Origin: Gibbsiella quercinecans
GTDB lineage: Bacteria > Pseudomonadota > Gammaproteobacteria > Enterobacterales > Enterobacteriaceae
Length of the DNA stretch: 64,000 bases
Reading direction: 5' to 3'
Assembly (NCBI RefSeq): GCF_002291425.1
Contig: NZ_CP014136.1
Span: 3,720,001 to 3,784,000, forward strand
The notes beneath the pieces are model-generated. The model worked only from the letters and a program-made list of their open reading frames with translations, was not told the DNA's origin and ran no database searches. Positions 43,777 through 56,135 of the stretch are shown piece by piece (the stretch's first letter is position 1; the number at the start of each line of letters is the position of its first letter). The position numbers and the translations under genes are program-made.

Positions 43777-43858
43777 AATTCTTCCTCATACTGCGTTATG
43801 CTCGCGGTTGTTTACCGAAGTAAACTTCCCGTTCGCATGCCTTGTCTGAGAAAGAATT
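43777..43858 (+). repeat. Long hairpin in the tRNA-Ile to tRNA-Ala spacer
   Basis: Outer arms AATTCTTCCTCA (43777-43788) and TGAGAAAGAATT (43847-43858) pair at 11 of 12 positions. An inner perfect stem, GTTTAC (43810-43815) with GTAAAC (43820-43825), is closed by a CGAA loop. The outer arm begins directly after the CCA of tRNA-Ile, so it may guide pre-tRNA processing. Confidence 0.7.
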
Positions 43859-43894
43859 GACTCGGTATGAATAAAGGTCTCTGCAAGACTGTAT

Positions 43895-43970
43895 GGGGCT
43901 ATAGCTCAGCTGGGAGAGCGCCTGCCTTGCACGCAGGAGGTCAGCGGTTCGATCCCGCTTAGCTCCACCA
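43895..43970 (+). tRNA. alaT: tRNA-Ala (TGC)
   Basis: 76 nt, GGGGCTATAGCTCAGCTGGG at the 5' end, anticodon TGC in CTTGCACG, encoded CCA end. Second tRNA of the 16S-23S spacer. Symbol by analogy. Confidence 0.97.
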
Positions 43971-44031
43971 TATCGGTCCTGTATTTATAATACTTCAGAG
44001 TATATTGGCGACAGTATGCTGCGAAGTATTT

Positions 44032-44092
44032 TGCTCTTTAACAATCTGGAACAAGCTGAAAATTGAAATGATGAATAATCGGAAGATTATTC
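44032..44092 (+). promoter_or_regulatory. Second boxA and 23S processing hairpin
   Basis: TGCTCTTTAACA at 44032-44043 is the spacer boxA. GAATAATC (44073-44080), GGAA loop, GATTATTC (44085-44092) form a hairpin ahead of 23S. Upstream, AATACTTC (43989) and GAAGTATT (44023) can also pair. Confidence 0.6.
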
Positions 44093-44144
44093 ACGAGTCT
44101 CTCAAAAGCGCACAGCCGATGATGGAAACATCTTCGGGTTGTGA

Positions 44145-47054
<2,910 letters not shown>

Positions 47055-47160
47055 ACAACACCGAAGGTGTTTTAGAGACTTGATAGAGATTTTTGGCTTG
47101 TTTGCAGATTGGTTTTGGTGGTTGTGTGAAAGTGCACAACGGCCGGAATGAAACAGAATT

Positions 47161-47280
47161 TGCCTGGCGGCAATAGCGCGGTGGTCCCACCTGACCCCAT
47201 GCCGAACTCAGAAGTGAAACGCCGTAGCGCCGATGGTAGTGTGGGGTCTCCCCATGCGAGAGTAGGACACTGCCAGGCAT
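47161..47280 (+). rRNA. rrf: 5S ribosomal RNA
   Basis: 120 nt from TGCCTGGCGGC to CTGCCAGGCAT, whose ends form helix I. Single copy; no tRNA follows it before the terminator. Confidence 0.97.
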
Positions 47281-47292
47281 CAAATCCAGTAG

Positions 47293-47325
47293 AAAGCCCC
47301 GTGCATCAGCGCGGGGCTTTTTGCG
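47293..47325 (+). terminator. rRNA operon terminator
   Basis: AAAGCCCCG (47293-47301), 10-nt loop, CGGGGCTTT (47312-47320), then TTGCG. It ends rRNA transcription before kgtP; the following 240 bp are AT-rich and hold no gene I can see. Confidence 0.9.
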
Positions 47326-47566
47326 TTTTATTGCCTTTTATTTTCCCCATATTTAGCGTTATTTTTTCTGTTTTTTTGCTTATTTATTCATCATGATGCC
47401 GCTGTTGCTGTATATATTTGCATAATTAATAAATATTCTGCTTTTCTTCGTCTGCCGACGGTGCTAATTGTTAATGTTCAAAAAAATAAGAAATCGCAAT
47501 TCACAACATACATAACACAAGGCAGGAAGCCGGACGGTAATGCCGGTCTGGCCGGGAGAAAATATT

Positions 47567-48871
47567 ATGGCAGAAACAACCTCGGGTATCGCGGATCGTC
47601 CTCTTGCGGATGATAAAGATAAGAAACAACGTATCTTTGCTATCGTTGGGGCATCCTCCGGGAATCTGGTCGAGTGGTTTGACTTTTACGTCTATTCCTT
47701 TTGTTCTATCTATTTCGCATCGGCGTTCTTCCCCGCGGGCAACGCCACCACACAGCTGTTGCAGACGGCAGGCATCTTCGCCGCCGGGTTCTTTATGCGG
47801 CCAATCGGCGGCTGGCTGTTTGGCTATATCGCTGATAAGCATGGCCGTAAAACCTCAATGCTGATTTCTGTCTGCATGATGTGTGCCGGTTCGTTGGCCA
47901 TTGCGTGCCTGCCGGTATATTCCAGCATTGGTTATTGGGCACCGATTTTGCTGTTGGTAGCTCGCCTGTTCCAGGGGCTGTCTGTTGGTGGGGAATATGG
48001 CACCAGCGCCACCTATATGAGCGAGGTCGCCGTTAAGGGCCACCGTGGATTCTATGCCTCATTCCAGTATGTCACGCTGATTGGCGGCCAACTGTTGGCG
48101 CTGTTGGTGCTGGTCGTTCTGCAGCAGGTAATGTCAACGGAAGAGCTGCGTGCCTGGGGCTGGCGTATTCCGTTTGGCCTGGGCGCAGCATTGGCGATTG
48201 TCGCGCTGTTCCTGCGCCGCTCGTTAAATGAAACCTCGGATGCCAAAACCCGTAATCACAAGGATGCCGGTTCGTTGAAGGGGATATGGAAAAACCGTAA
48301 GGCCTTTTTGATGGTGTTGGGCTTCACCGCCGGTGGTTCGTTAAGTTTCTACACCTATACCACCTACATGCAGAAGTACCTGGTGAATACCGCAGGGATG
48401 GATGCCAAATTGGCCAGCGCCGTCATGACAGGCTCGCTGTTTGTGTTTATGTTGGTGCAACCGCTGATTGGCGCATTGTCCGATCGCATTGGCCGCCGTA
48501 ACTCAATGATCGCCTTTGCTTCTTTAGCGACGTTCCTGACGGTTCCTATTTTGCTAACCCTGAAAAGCGTAACCAATCCGTTCCTGGCGTTTGCCCTGAC
48601 CACTGTGGCATTACTGATCGTCAGCTTCTATACCGCCATCAGCGGGTTGCTGAAAGCAGAAATGTTCCCACCGGAGGTGCGGGCGCTGGGTGTTGGCCTG
48701 TCTTATGCGGTAGCGAACGCGGTCTTTGGCGGTTCGGCTGAGTATGTGGCGCTGTCGCTCAAATCCTTTGGCTTTGAAAACGCGTTCTTCTGGTATGTGT
48801 CCGGGATGTGTTTGCTGGCGCTGATTGTTTCACTGCGCCTGCACCGCAAAGGGATGGAAATTCAGCTCTAA
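47567..48871 (+). CDS. kgtP: Alpha-ketoglutarate permease
   Basis: MFS proton symporter for 2-oxoglutarate in the inner membrane, 434 residues and about 12 membrane segments. Near-identical family stretches include [33 protein letters not shown] and [19 protein letters not shown]. The ATG at 47567 follows GGGAG; the frame upstream to 47540 is leader. It stands downstream of the 5S gene, as E. coli kgtP stands next to rrnG. Its stop is one base from the stop of the convergent yfiM. Confidence 0.95.
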   Translation: MAETTSGIADRPLADDKDKKQRIFAIVGASSGNLVEWFDFYVYSFCSIYFASAFFPAGNATTQLLQTAGIFAAGFFMRPIGGWLFGYIADKHGRKTSMLISVCMMCAGSLAIACLPVYSSIGYWAPILLLVARLFQGLSVGGEYGTSATYMSEVAVKGHRGFYASFQYVTLIGGQLLALLVLVVLQQVMSTEELRAWGWRIPFGLGAALAIVALFLRRSLNETSDAKTRNHKDAGSLKGIWKNRKAFLMVLGFTAGGSLSFYTYTTYMQKYLVNTAGMDAKLASAVMTGSLFVFMLVQPLIGALSDRIGRRNSMIAFASLATFLTVPILLTLKSVTNPFLAFALTTVALLIVSFYTAISGLLKAEMFPPEVRALGVGLSYAVANAVFGGSAEYVALSLKSFGFENAFFWYVSGMCLLALIVSLRLHRKGMEIQL

Positions 48872-48872
48872 A

Positions 48873-49205
48873 TTAGCGTGTGATGTGGTACAGGCCGTAG
48901 CCGGTGGCTGCGCCTGCCACATCCCAGGCGAAATCTTTCCAGCTCCAGCCGGTGCCTGCGGCCCGGCTGTCATACAACTCCTTACCAGCCCCCAGACTGA
49001 TAGAAAACAACAAGCCAAACCCCCGGCTGTGCGCCGCGCTCCAATCGCGATGGTCGCCATATGCCGCCCCCGCCGCGGCTAACGCCGCAGAAGCCACAAA
49101 GTGTTGGGCTTTATCTTTCCCTGTCCAGCGATCGTTGGCCAGGTGTGTACAGCCATTGGCCAACAGCAGGCAAGGGAGTAACAGCAAGGGGGGAAGCACG
49201 CGCAT
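48873..49205 (-). CDS. yfiM: YfiM family lipoprotein (DUF2279)
   Basis: Small predicted lipoprotein, 110 residues; function unknown. The lipobox LANGC puts the lipidated Cys at residue 19. The mature part has the conserved [19 protein letters not shown] and [17 protein letters not shown] start upstream at 49256 would add an unlikely leader. It lies on the same strand as pssA, in the same order as in E. coli. Confidence 0.9.
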   Translation of the reverse strand: MRVLPPLLLLPCLLLANGCTHLANDRWTGKDKAQHFVASAALAAAGAAYGDHRDWSAAHSRGFGLLFSISLGAGKELYDSRAAGTGWSWKDFAWDVAGAATGYGLYHITR

Positions 49206-49286
49206 GATGAAACATCCTGTTGTTTCAGTACCCCGAACGGAGGAACAGCCGGGCACGGTTCGGCCCGGATGAAAAGTATAGCGCGG

Positions 49287-50642
49287 TTAGAGTATACGGC
49301 TAATCAAGCGATCGATGCGGATACGGCGCAGGCGGCGGATCAGTTTGCGCACTTTTACCGGATACTGTTGAATACTCTGCAGATCCTGGTAATTGTCCAC
49401 GATGCTGGTATGGGTGCGAATGTGCTCCAGCTCCTTCAGGCGCTGCTCGCGCATTTCCTGTTTGGGATCGTGGATCAAGATGGCATTTTCCAGATCGAGC
49501 CGCCACGCACGCGGGTTAAGGTTGTTGCCGGTAATTAGCTGCCATTCGTCATCTACCCACATTCCCTTCAGGTGGTAGCTGTTCTCCCCGTCTTTCCACA
49601 GGCGAATAATCAGCTGGCCGGTGTCGGCATAGCGCTGCAGGCGACTGAGGAAGCGGCGCAGATTGATCTCGTACAAATAAGGCAGGGCGCCGATGATTTT
49701 GAACGGCTGATCTTCTGGAATATAGAAATCATTGGCGGTTTTGTCGCCGACGATAATTTCCACCTGCTTACCCTGGCGCAGCAGATAAATGATATTGCGC
49801 ACCAGCAGCGCGGGCAGGTTGAAATAAGGCGTGCACAGCGTCAGTTTTTGATCGGCGCTGGCCATCAGGTGGTGAACGGTTTTATTCAGGATGCTGGGCT
49901 TGCCCAGCCCAACCAGCGGCGTTACCGCCAGTTCACCGTTGCCGGCTTTGGCACGCACCTGATAGTTGGCCTGGCGCAGTGAGAAACGGAATATGCGCGT
50001 TTCGTTTTTGATCTCCGGGCTTTTCGGCCGATCGGCGCGATCCAGGCGATGCACTGCGCTGGCATTTATCAGGTGCTGGCGGATGTAGCCCACCATGATG
50101 TCGGCCAATTGCGCATTGGCGATCAACTGATAACGGTCATAGCGGTACTTGTCGTGCTGGTTGAGGTAAACATCATTGATGCTGGCGCCGCTATAAATCA
50201 CGGTGTCATCCACGATAAAGCCTTTCAGGTGCAGCACGCCCAGGGCTTCACGGGTGTTTACCGGCACGCCGTAAATCGCTATCGATTGCTCAGGGTTATT
50301 CGCCGCCATTTCGCAGTACCAGTCTGCGTTGGTATGGGCGGCGGCGGCGCCGATACGCCCGCGCTGGGCGCGGTGCCAGTCAACCAGCACGCAGATCTTC
50401 AACTCCGGGCGCTGGCGTTTAGCCTGATAAAGCGCGTTGAGGATGTCGCGGCCTGCATCGTCATTTTCCAGATAGAGGGCGACCAGATAGATACGTGTTG
50501 TGGCGTTTGCGATAGCTTCCAGCAGCGTAGTGCGGAAATCTGCAGGGCTGTACAGGGTACGTACATCAGCAACCGTCTGGGGGAGTTTGGGCAGTTGTGC
50601 AAGGTGTTGTTGATGTTTGCTACGTTTAAATTTTGACAACAT
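49287..50642 (-). CDS. pssA: CDP-diacylglycerol-serine O-phosphatidyltransferase
   Basis: Makes phosphatidylserine from CDP-diacylglycerol (product of CdsA, also in this window) and serine, on the way to phosphatidylethanolamine. It is a phospholipase-D-superfamily type, ribosome- and membrane-associated. With the ATG at 50642 it has 451 residues; a GTG one codon earlier is possible. Two HKD motifs: HLKGFIVDD (His138, Lys140, Asp145) and YHLKGMWVDD at about 357. The C-terminus is very basic (RKLIRRLRRIRIDRL). Confidence 0.96.
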   Translation of the reverse strand: MLSKFKRSKHQQHLAQLPKLPQTVADVRTLYSPADFRTTLLEAIANATTRIYLVALYLENDDAGRDILNALYQAKRQRPELKICVLVDWHRAQRGRIGAAAAHTNADWYCEMAANNPEQSIAIYGVPVNTREALGVLHLKGFIVDDTVIYSGASINDVYLNQHDKYRYDRYQLIANAQLADIMVGYIRQHLINASAVHRLDRADRPKSPEIKNETRIFRFSLRQANYQVRAKAGNGELAVTPLVGLGKPSILNKTVHHLMASADQKLTLCTPYFNLPALLVRNIIYLLRQGKQVEIIVGDKTANDFYIPEDQPFKIIGALPYLYEINLRRFLSRLQRYADTGQLIIRLWKDGENSYHLKGMWVDDEWQLITGNNLNPRAWRLDLENAILIHDPKQEMREQRLKELEHIRTHTSIVDNYQDLQSIQQYPVKVRKLIRRLRRIRIDRLISRIL

Positions 50643-50793
50643 CACAGTGCGCTTCTTCTCTCATAATTAGATGGCCATAACGCCACGTACGTAAATAAAA
50701 AAATGAACAATCGGGCGATAATACCACTAGTTTTCCCGCTTGTGCGCATGTTTTAGCGTTAAGTCATGGATTCATAGCGCATTGCGACGTGGC

Positions 50794-53445
50794 TCACTTT
50801 GCTGCGCTCTTAGCTAACGGCAAGCTCAGGTTAACAATGTCGTCCTCAAGCTGCATATCCACCGTAAAGCCCAGTTTCCGTGCCAGCGCCACCATGCCGT
50901 GGTTGCGTGGCATGGTGACCGCCGTCAGGCGGGTCAGGCCGTGAGCGCTGGCGTAGCCGATCATTTTTTCCAGCAGTTGGCGGCCCAGCCCCAGCCCTTT
51001 GAGATCGGAACGCACCAGCACGGCGAATTCCGCATCGGTATTATCCGGATCGGACAAGGCGCGGGTGACGCCGATAATTTCCTCATCATTGCGCACGGCC
51101 ACGAAGGCCATTTCGCGATCGTAGTCAATTTGCGTCATATTGGCTAAATCGTCATGGGTAAACTCGCTGATCTCACTAAAGTAACGGTAATAGAGATCTT
51201 CTTTGGTGACCCGATCGATAAAATGTTTCAGCGCCGGTTCATCTTCCGGCAGGATCGGGCGGAACAGGCAGTGGGTGCCGTCTTTGAGCGTAATGGTTTC
51301 TTCCAGCTCATGCGGGTACGGGCGGATCGCCAGGCGTGCCTGCGGATCGCCGCTAAACGGCGCCAACTGCATGTTGACATCCAGCAGCGTGAATTCACTG
51401 CCGGAAGCCAGCACCGGGTGGATGTCCAACCGGGTGATCTCCGGGCAGTCGAGGATCAGGTTGGAAACCTGCACCAGCAGGCGGCTTAACCCGGGGATAT
51501 CCAGTGGCCGCAGGGCGCTACGGCCGCGGATCTTGCCGCCTTTTACCGCTTGCAATACCAGATAGCGCGCCAGCGCCATATTCAGCGGCGGCAGCGCCAC
51601 CGCGACCTGGTTTTCCTGCCGCCACTCAATCCCGCCTTCGCCCAGCATAATCAACGGGCCGAAAATGGCGTCCTGCTCAACGCTAATACGCAGTTCCTGC
51701 GCGCCGGCGCGGTTAGCCATGCTTTGCACCAGCAGGCCGTGGATCCGGGCCTGCGGATAAGTGCGTTTAACGCGATCGAGAATCGCCTCGGTGGCGCCCT
51801 GCACCTCGGTGGCTGACCGCAAGTACAGCATCACGCCCTGAATTTCCGACTTGTGCGGAATATCGGGTGAGCGCAGTTTCAGCGCTACCGGGTAGCCGAT
51901 TTGTTCAGCGATATGCACCGCTTCGGCGCTGTCGCTGGCGATCCAGGTGGGCAAGGTACTCAGCCCATAGGCGCGCAGGATGTGCTGCACTTCGTGGGTA
52001 TCCAGTTGCGTCGCGCCCTCTGCCAGCGCCTGATGAATCAGGCGGTGGGCATCGGCGGTATTGGCCGTCAGCCCCACCGGCAGCGCCGGCGTTTCTTTCA
52101 GCTGTTTTTGATTGCGCCGGTATTCCACCATATGCATAAACGCGGTCACAGCGCCTTCCGGCGTGCGGTAAGTCGGTATGGCCGCTTCGTTAAACAGCCG
52201 CCGCGCTTCCTGGGATGAATATTCCCCGCACCAGTTGGTTAACAGCGTGACGCGTTTGCCGCGGGGGTGTTGGCCGCAAACGTCGATCACTCGCTGCGCC
52301 GTTGCCGTGCCGGGCGCGGCGGCGCTGGGCACATGGATCAGCAGCAGGGCATCATAGTCATGGCTGCTTAGCAGTACCTGCACTGCGGCCTGATAGCGCT
52401 CTGGCGTCGCATTGTCGTACAGATCGAGCGGGTTGCTGATATGGCGTAGTTCGGGCAGCGCTTGCGCCAGATTTTGCCGCGTGGCTTCGCTCAGCGTGGC
52501 CAGCTTGCCGTTGCGGGCAATCAGCGCATCCAGCGCCATGGCGGCGGGGGCGGCGCCGTTGCTGACGATCATCAGCCGCTCGCCGCCCAGCGGGCGCATA
52601 TGGCTCAGCGTTTCCACTGCGGAGAACAGCTCATGCGTATCCTGCACGCGCAGCAAACCGGCGCGTTGGATCGCGGCGTCATAGGCGGCGTCCAGCCCTG
52701 GGTGGCCGTTGAGCAACTGCTGGGCTTGGCGGCTACGGCCGCTTTTAATCACCAGAATCGGCTTGTTGCGCGAAGCGCTGCGCGCGGCGGAGAGAAAGCG
52801 GCGTGCATCGCTGATATTTTCCAGATACAGCAGGATCGCGCTGGTTTTGCCGTCGCGCGCCAGGAAGTCGAGCAGATCGTCAACGTCGATATCCAGGCTG
52901 TCGCCAAGCGCAATGAAGTAGGAAAATCCGACCTCCCGCTGCTGCGCCCAGTCAAGAATGGTGTTGGCGACGGCGGCGGATTGCGAAATAAAGGCCAGTT
53001 TGCCTTTTTGAATCGGCACCGGGGAAAAGCTGGCGTTAATGCCTTGCCAGGGAGCTAATAGCCCAAGGCTGTTGGGGCCCAGCAGGCGCATGGCGTATTG
53101 TTGGGCGCAGCCTTTCAGCGCCGGGAACTGTTCCTGCGGCGAGGAAAGCACGATGACGGTTTTACAGCCGCGTTCCCCCAGTGCGGCCAGCAACTGCAGA
53201 TTGCGTTTGGCGTTGGTGCAAATCACCGCCAGATCGGGGGTGAGTGGCAGGCTGGCGACGTCTGGGTAGGCCATCACGCCGCACACGGCCTTATAACGCG
53301 GCGTAACGGGCAGCACCGGGCCGTTGAAGCCGCCGGCCAACAGGTTGCGCATCATCAGGTAGCCGGCGCGTCCTGGTTGCTGTGAGGCGCCGAGAACGGC
53401 GATCGATTTGGGGCGCAACAGCGCTTCTAATCCCCGTTGGCTCAT
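50794..53445 (-). CDS. pat: Protein lysine acetyltransferase Pat (PatZ/YfiQ)
   Basis: Gcn5-type acetyltransferase that acetylates acetyl-CoA synthetase and other proteins, controlled by energy and NAD-dependent deacetylation. The 883 residues combine an acyl-CoA-synthetase (ADP-forming)-like part, namely a CoA-binding domain (1-about 130, SIAVLGASQQPGRAG), two ligase-like domains and an ATP-grasp domain (about 480-700), with a C-terminal GNAT domain (about 715-883, acetyl-CoA loop LGLGRQLLEKM). tapT lies 34 bp upstream on the same strand. Confidence 0.94.
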   Translation of the reverse strand: MSQRGLEALLRPKSIAVLGASQQPGRAGYLMMRNLLAGGFNGPVLPVTPRYKAVCGVMAYPDVASLPLTPDLAVICTNAKRNLQLLAALGERGCKTVIVLSSPQEQFPALKGCAQQYAMRLLGPNSLGLLAPWQGINASFSPVPIQKGKLAFISQSAAVANTILDWAQQREVGFSYFIALGDSLDIDVDDLLDFLARDGKTSAILLYLENISDARRFLSAARSASRNKPILVIKSGRSRQAQQLLNGHPGLDAAYDAAIQRAGLLRVQDTHELFSAVETLSHMRPLGGERLMIVSNGAAPAAMALDALIARNGKLATLSEATRQNLAQALPELRHISNPLDLYDNATPERYQAAVQVLLSSHDYDALLLIHVPSAAAPGTATAQRVIDVCGQHPRGKRVTLLTNWCGEYSSQEARRLFNEAAIPTYRTPEGAVTAFMHMVEYRRNQKQLKETPALPVGLTANTADAHRLIHQALAEGATQLDTHEVQHILRAYGLSTLPTWIASDSAEAVHIAEQIGYPVALKLRSPDIPHKSEIQGVMLYLRSATEVQGATEAILDRVKRTYPQARIHGLLVQSMANRAGAQELRISVEQDAIFGPLIMLGEGGIEWRQENQVAVALPPLNMALARYLVLQAVKGGKIRGRSALRPLDIPGLSRLLVQVSNLILDCPEITRLDIHPVLASGSEFTLLDVNMQLAPFSGDPQARLAIRPYPHELEETITLKDGTHCLFRPILPEDEPALKHFIDRVTKEDLYYRYFSEISEFTHDDLANMTQIDYDREMAFVAVRNDEEIIGVTRALSDPDNTDAEFAVLVRSDLKGLGLGRQLLEKMIGYASAHGLTRLTAVTMPRNHGMVALARKLGFTVDMQLEDDIVNLSLPLAKSAAK

Positions 53446-53479
53446 GTGCTGCTCCTTTCGGCAATGTTATTGCCTGATT

Positions 53480-54184
53480 TTAGGTGCTTTGCGGCAGGCT
53501 TGCTGTGACCGGTGCCTCCTGGCGTGTGGGTTTCCCTGCCAGATACTGTTGGCGGAAGTAGCGGAAGTGTTGGCCCAGGCCGTCGGCGGCGGCGTGATCC
53601 CCGGCCTGCGCCAGCAACGCGGCGGCAACCTCCGCGGTGCAATGCTGTTCCGCGCGGCTGGCCTCGCGCAGTTGATAATCTGACCCCTGGGTGACATTGA
53701 GGGAAAATACCGGCAAGGCGTCCAGGTAAGGGCTTTTGCGGAACATTTTGCGCGCCTCGGCCCAAGTGCCGTCCAGCATGATAAACAGCGGCGGCTTGCC
53801 GCCCGCGGGCAGTTGGGTGACCACTTCGCGCCCCGGCAGTGCGTAAGAGCCGGGGAACACCACATAGGGCTGGCGAGTGGGATCGCTAATCGCTGCCAGC
53901 AACGCGGGATCAACTTCGGTACGCGCCCAGAGAAAGGCCAGGGTATCCGGCAAGATATCGGCGATCAGGCGGCCGGTGTTGCTGGGTTTTAGCGGTTCGG
54001 CGCCGAACATGATCAGGCAAAAGCGGCTGCTGGCCTGCTGGGGGGTTATCGTGCTGCACAGGCACTGTTTTTGCGGCAACAGGCAGCCCTGGCAACGGGC
54101 CACGCGGCAGCCGCGCGCCAGAAACGGGCGGGTGGCGCGATCTAAGCGAAACTGGCGCAGGCGAAGTACGGCGTTAGCGGTCAT
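53480..54184 (-). CDS. tapT: tRNA-uridine aminocarboxypropyltransferase (DTW domain)
   Basis: Adds the 3-amino-3-carboxypropyl group of SAM to uridine 47 of several tRNAs (acp3U47); formerly YfiP. The 234 residues have an N-terminal zinc-type cysteine cluster (Cys26, 31, 34, 41, 43) and the DTW signature as MLDGTWAEARKMFRKS. ATG at 54182-54184. It is upstream of pat on the same strand, with 34 bp between, so the two probably share a transcript. Confidence 0.92.
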   Translation of the reverse strand: MTANAVLRLRQFRLDRATRPFLARGCRVARCQGCLLPQKQCLCSTITPQQASSRFCLIMFGAEPLKPSNTGRLIADILPDTLAFLWARTEVDPALLAAISDPTRQPYVVFPGSYALPGREVVTQLPAGGKPPLFIMLDGTWAEARKMFRKSPYLDALPVFSLNVTQGSDYQLREASRAEQHCTAEVAAALLAQAGDHAAADGLGQHFRYFRQQYLAGKPTRQEAPVTASLPQST

Positions 54185-54253
54185 GATGATCCCGGTGAAA
54201 ACCGCTATTGTAGCGTAAAAAAACCGGCGCGAGGGCCTTCTGCCAGGCTCGGT

Positions 54254-54289
54254 GTTAAAAGAAAGGCCGCAACGTTATCCGTTACGGCC
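54254..54289 (-). terminator. Terminator of trxC
   Basis: On the minus strand GGCCGTAACG, 5-nt loop, CGTTGCGGCC (plus-strand 54265-54289) followed by TTTCTTTTAAC. About 50 bp beyond the trxC stop. Confidence 0.75.
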
Positions 54290-54339
54290 ATATCAAAAGC
54301 CTGGCGGCGCCAGGGCCGGGCAGGCTGATGCGTTATAGG

Positions 54340-54759
54340 TTAGACTAACTCATTGAGCCAGCTATCAAATGGCGCCTTGGGCATGGCGCCATTGAGCATA
54401 TCGACCATCTTGCCGTCACGGAACACCATGATAGTGGGGATGCTGCGGATGCGGAAGCGGGCGCTCAGTTCCGGTTCGGCCTCGGTGTTGACCTTAACGA
54501 AACGGACTTTACCGGCGCGCTCTTCGGCCACATCTTTAAAGATGGGGGCGAAGCTGCGGCACGGGCCGCACCACGGCGCCCAGAAATCGACTACCACGGG
54601 CAGATCGTCCGCCAGCAATTGATCCAGCGTCGCGGCGGTGGCGTTCGTCACTTCGCCGTCGAACAGATCGTGGCCGCAGCGGCCGCATTTCGCGCTGTCT
54701 GCCAGGCGTTCTTCCGGAACGCGGTTGGTCGCATTACAAGCTGAACAAACGGTATTCAT
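54340..54759 (-). CDS. trxC: Thioredoxin 2
   Basis: Cytosolic thiol-disulphide reductase of 139 residues, induced by oxidative stress in E. coli. It has the TrxC-specific N-terminal zinc domain with Cys5, Cys8, Cys25 and Cys28, and the active site WCGPC at 63-67. [11 protein letters not shown] contains the conserved cis-proline. It is divergent from yfiF across a 206-bp control region; I did not find a clear OxyR site by eye. Confidence 0.96.
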   Translation of the reverse strand: MNTVCSACNATNRVPEERLADSAKCGRCGHDLFDGEVTNATAATLDQLLADDLPVVVDFWAPWCGPCRSFAPIFKDVAEERAGKVRFVKVNTEAEPELSARFRIRSIPTIMVFRDGKMVDMLNGAMPKAPFDSWLNELV

Positions 54760-54965
54760 ATTTACCTCGTTTTCGGAAAGCGTTACACACGCCGCGTTGG
54801 CTGCGAGTATGTTCTATTAATGTTGACGATTATCGGTAAAACCGCGTAGCCGAACAAAACGGTTTGTTCAATAAGTGCAATAGTTGTTGGCTTTTGGCCC
54901 AAGCTGGTGGCTTAGTGCACGGACATCAGGTAATCTTCGCGCCCTGCGCGTTGGTGGAGAAGACA

Positions 54966-56054
54966 ATGAACGATTCATTTAGTGGCAAGAACGGTAAGGT
55001 CAAAGTGATGTACGTCCGCAGCGACGACGAAGGCGGCGACAACCGTAACAAGAACAAGCGTCCGGCGGGCAAAGGGCGGGCGGATGACCGTGCGCGCCCA
55101 GATCGCGCCGGGCACAACAAACCGCGTGGCAGCGAGCGCCGTGGCGCCGAACCACGCCGCAACGAGGGCGAACGCCCACGCCGGCCGGCGCGCCAGGATA
55201 GCCGCGATGGCTACGATTCCCCATGGAAAACCGTTTCCCGTGGGCCGGATGAAGAGCCGGCATTTGATCACGGCGGCATCAGCGGTAAAAGCTTTATCGA
55301 TCCGGAACAGCTGCGCCGCCAGCGCGCGGAAGAAACCCGCGTCTACGGCGAGAATGCTTGCCAGGCGCTGTTTGCCAGCCGCCCAGAGGCGATCGTCCGC
55401 GCGTGGTTTATTCAGTCGGTTACGCCGCGTTTTCGCGAGGCGCTGCGCTGGATGGCCGCGAACCGCAAAGCCTACCATGTGGTGGATGAAGAAGAGCTGG
55501 CCAAAGCGTCCGGCACTGAGCACCACGGCGGCGTTTGCTTCCTGATTAAAAAACGTCAGGGCCTGGATGCGCAGGCTTATCTGCAAGACGCGCCGGCGAC
55601 AGACTGCGTGCTGGCGCTGGAAGACGTGGGCAACCCGCATAACCTGGGGGCGATTGTTCGCTCCTGCGCACACTTTGGCGTTAATGGCCTGTTGCTGCAG
55701 GATCCGGCGCTGCTGGAGTCCGGTGCGGCGGTGCGCACCGCCGAAGGGGGCGCCGAGCATATCCGGGCGATCGGCGCAGACAACCTGCAGGCCGAGTTGG
55801 AAACTTTCCGCAACGCGGGCTACACCATCGTCACCACCTCCAGCCATAAAGGCGCAACGCAGCTGGCGCAGGCCAAACTGCCGGCTAAAATGGTGCTGGT
55901 GTTGGGCCATGAGGGCGATGGCCTGAGTGACAATACTCTGCAGCAAGGGGATATTAGCGTGGCGATCGGCGGAACCGGCAAGGTGGAAAGCCTGAACGTG
56001 TCCGTGGCTGCAGGCATCCTGCTGGCGGACTGGTGGCGCCAGAACCACGCCTGA
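54966..56054 (+). CDS. yfiF: SpoU-family RNA methyltransferase YfiF
   Basis: Putative SAM-dependent 2'-O-ribose RNA methyltransferase; the target RNA is not established. From the ATG at 54966 (behind GGAGAAG) it has 362 residues. Residues 1-about 115 are basic, low-complexity and probably disordered (repeated Arg, Gly, Asp). Then a substrate-binding domain and the SPOUT knot (about 205-360) with [25 protein letters not shown] and LNVSVAAGI. The frame upstream of 54966 is not needed. Confidence 0.9.
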   Translation: MNDSFSGKNGKVKVMYVRSDDEGGDNRNKNKRPAGKGRADDRARPDRAGHNKPRGSERRGAEPRRNEGERPRRPARQDSRDGYDSPWKTVSRGPDEEPAFDHGGISGKSFIDPEQLRRQRAEETRVYGENACQALFASRPEAIVRAWFIQSVTPRFREALRWMAANRKAYHVVDEEELAKASGTEHHGGVCFLIKKRQGLDAQAYLQDAPATDCVLALEDVGNPHNLGAIVRSCAHFGVNGLLLQDPALLESGAAVRTAEGGAEHIRAIGADNLQAELETFRNAGYTIVTTSSHKGATQLAQAKLPAKMVLVLGHEGDGLSDNTLQQGDISVAIGGTGKVESLNVSVAAGILLADWWRQNHA

Positions 56055-56070
56055 TTCGGTTAGCGCATGT

Positions 56071-56110
56071 AAAAGGCGGGCCAGTGTGGATGCACTGGCC
56101 CGCCTTTTTT
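56071..56110. terminator. Bidirectional terminator between yfiF and emrB
   Basis: AAAAGGCGGGCCAGTG (56071-56086), 6-nt loop, CACTGGCCCGCCTTTT (56093-56108). Sixteen-bp perfect arms with A and T runs at both ends serve both convergent genes. Confidence 0.92.
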
Positions 56111-56135
56111 TACCGCAAAGCAACCGCCTTGGCGA

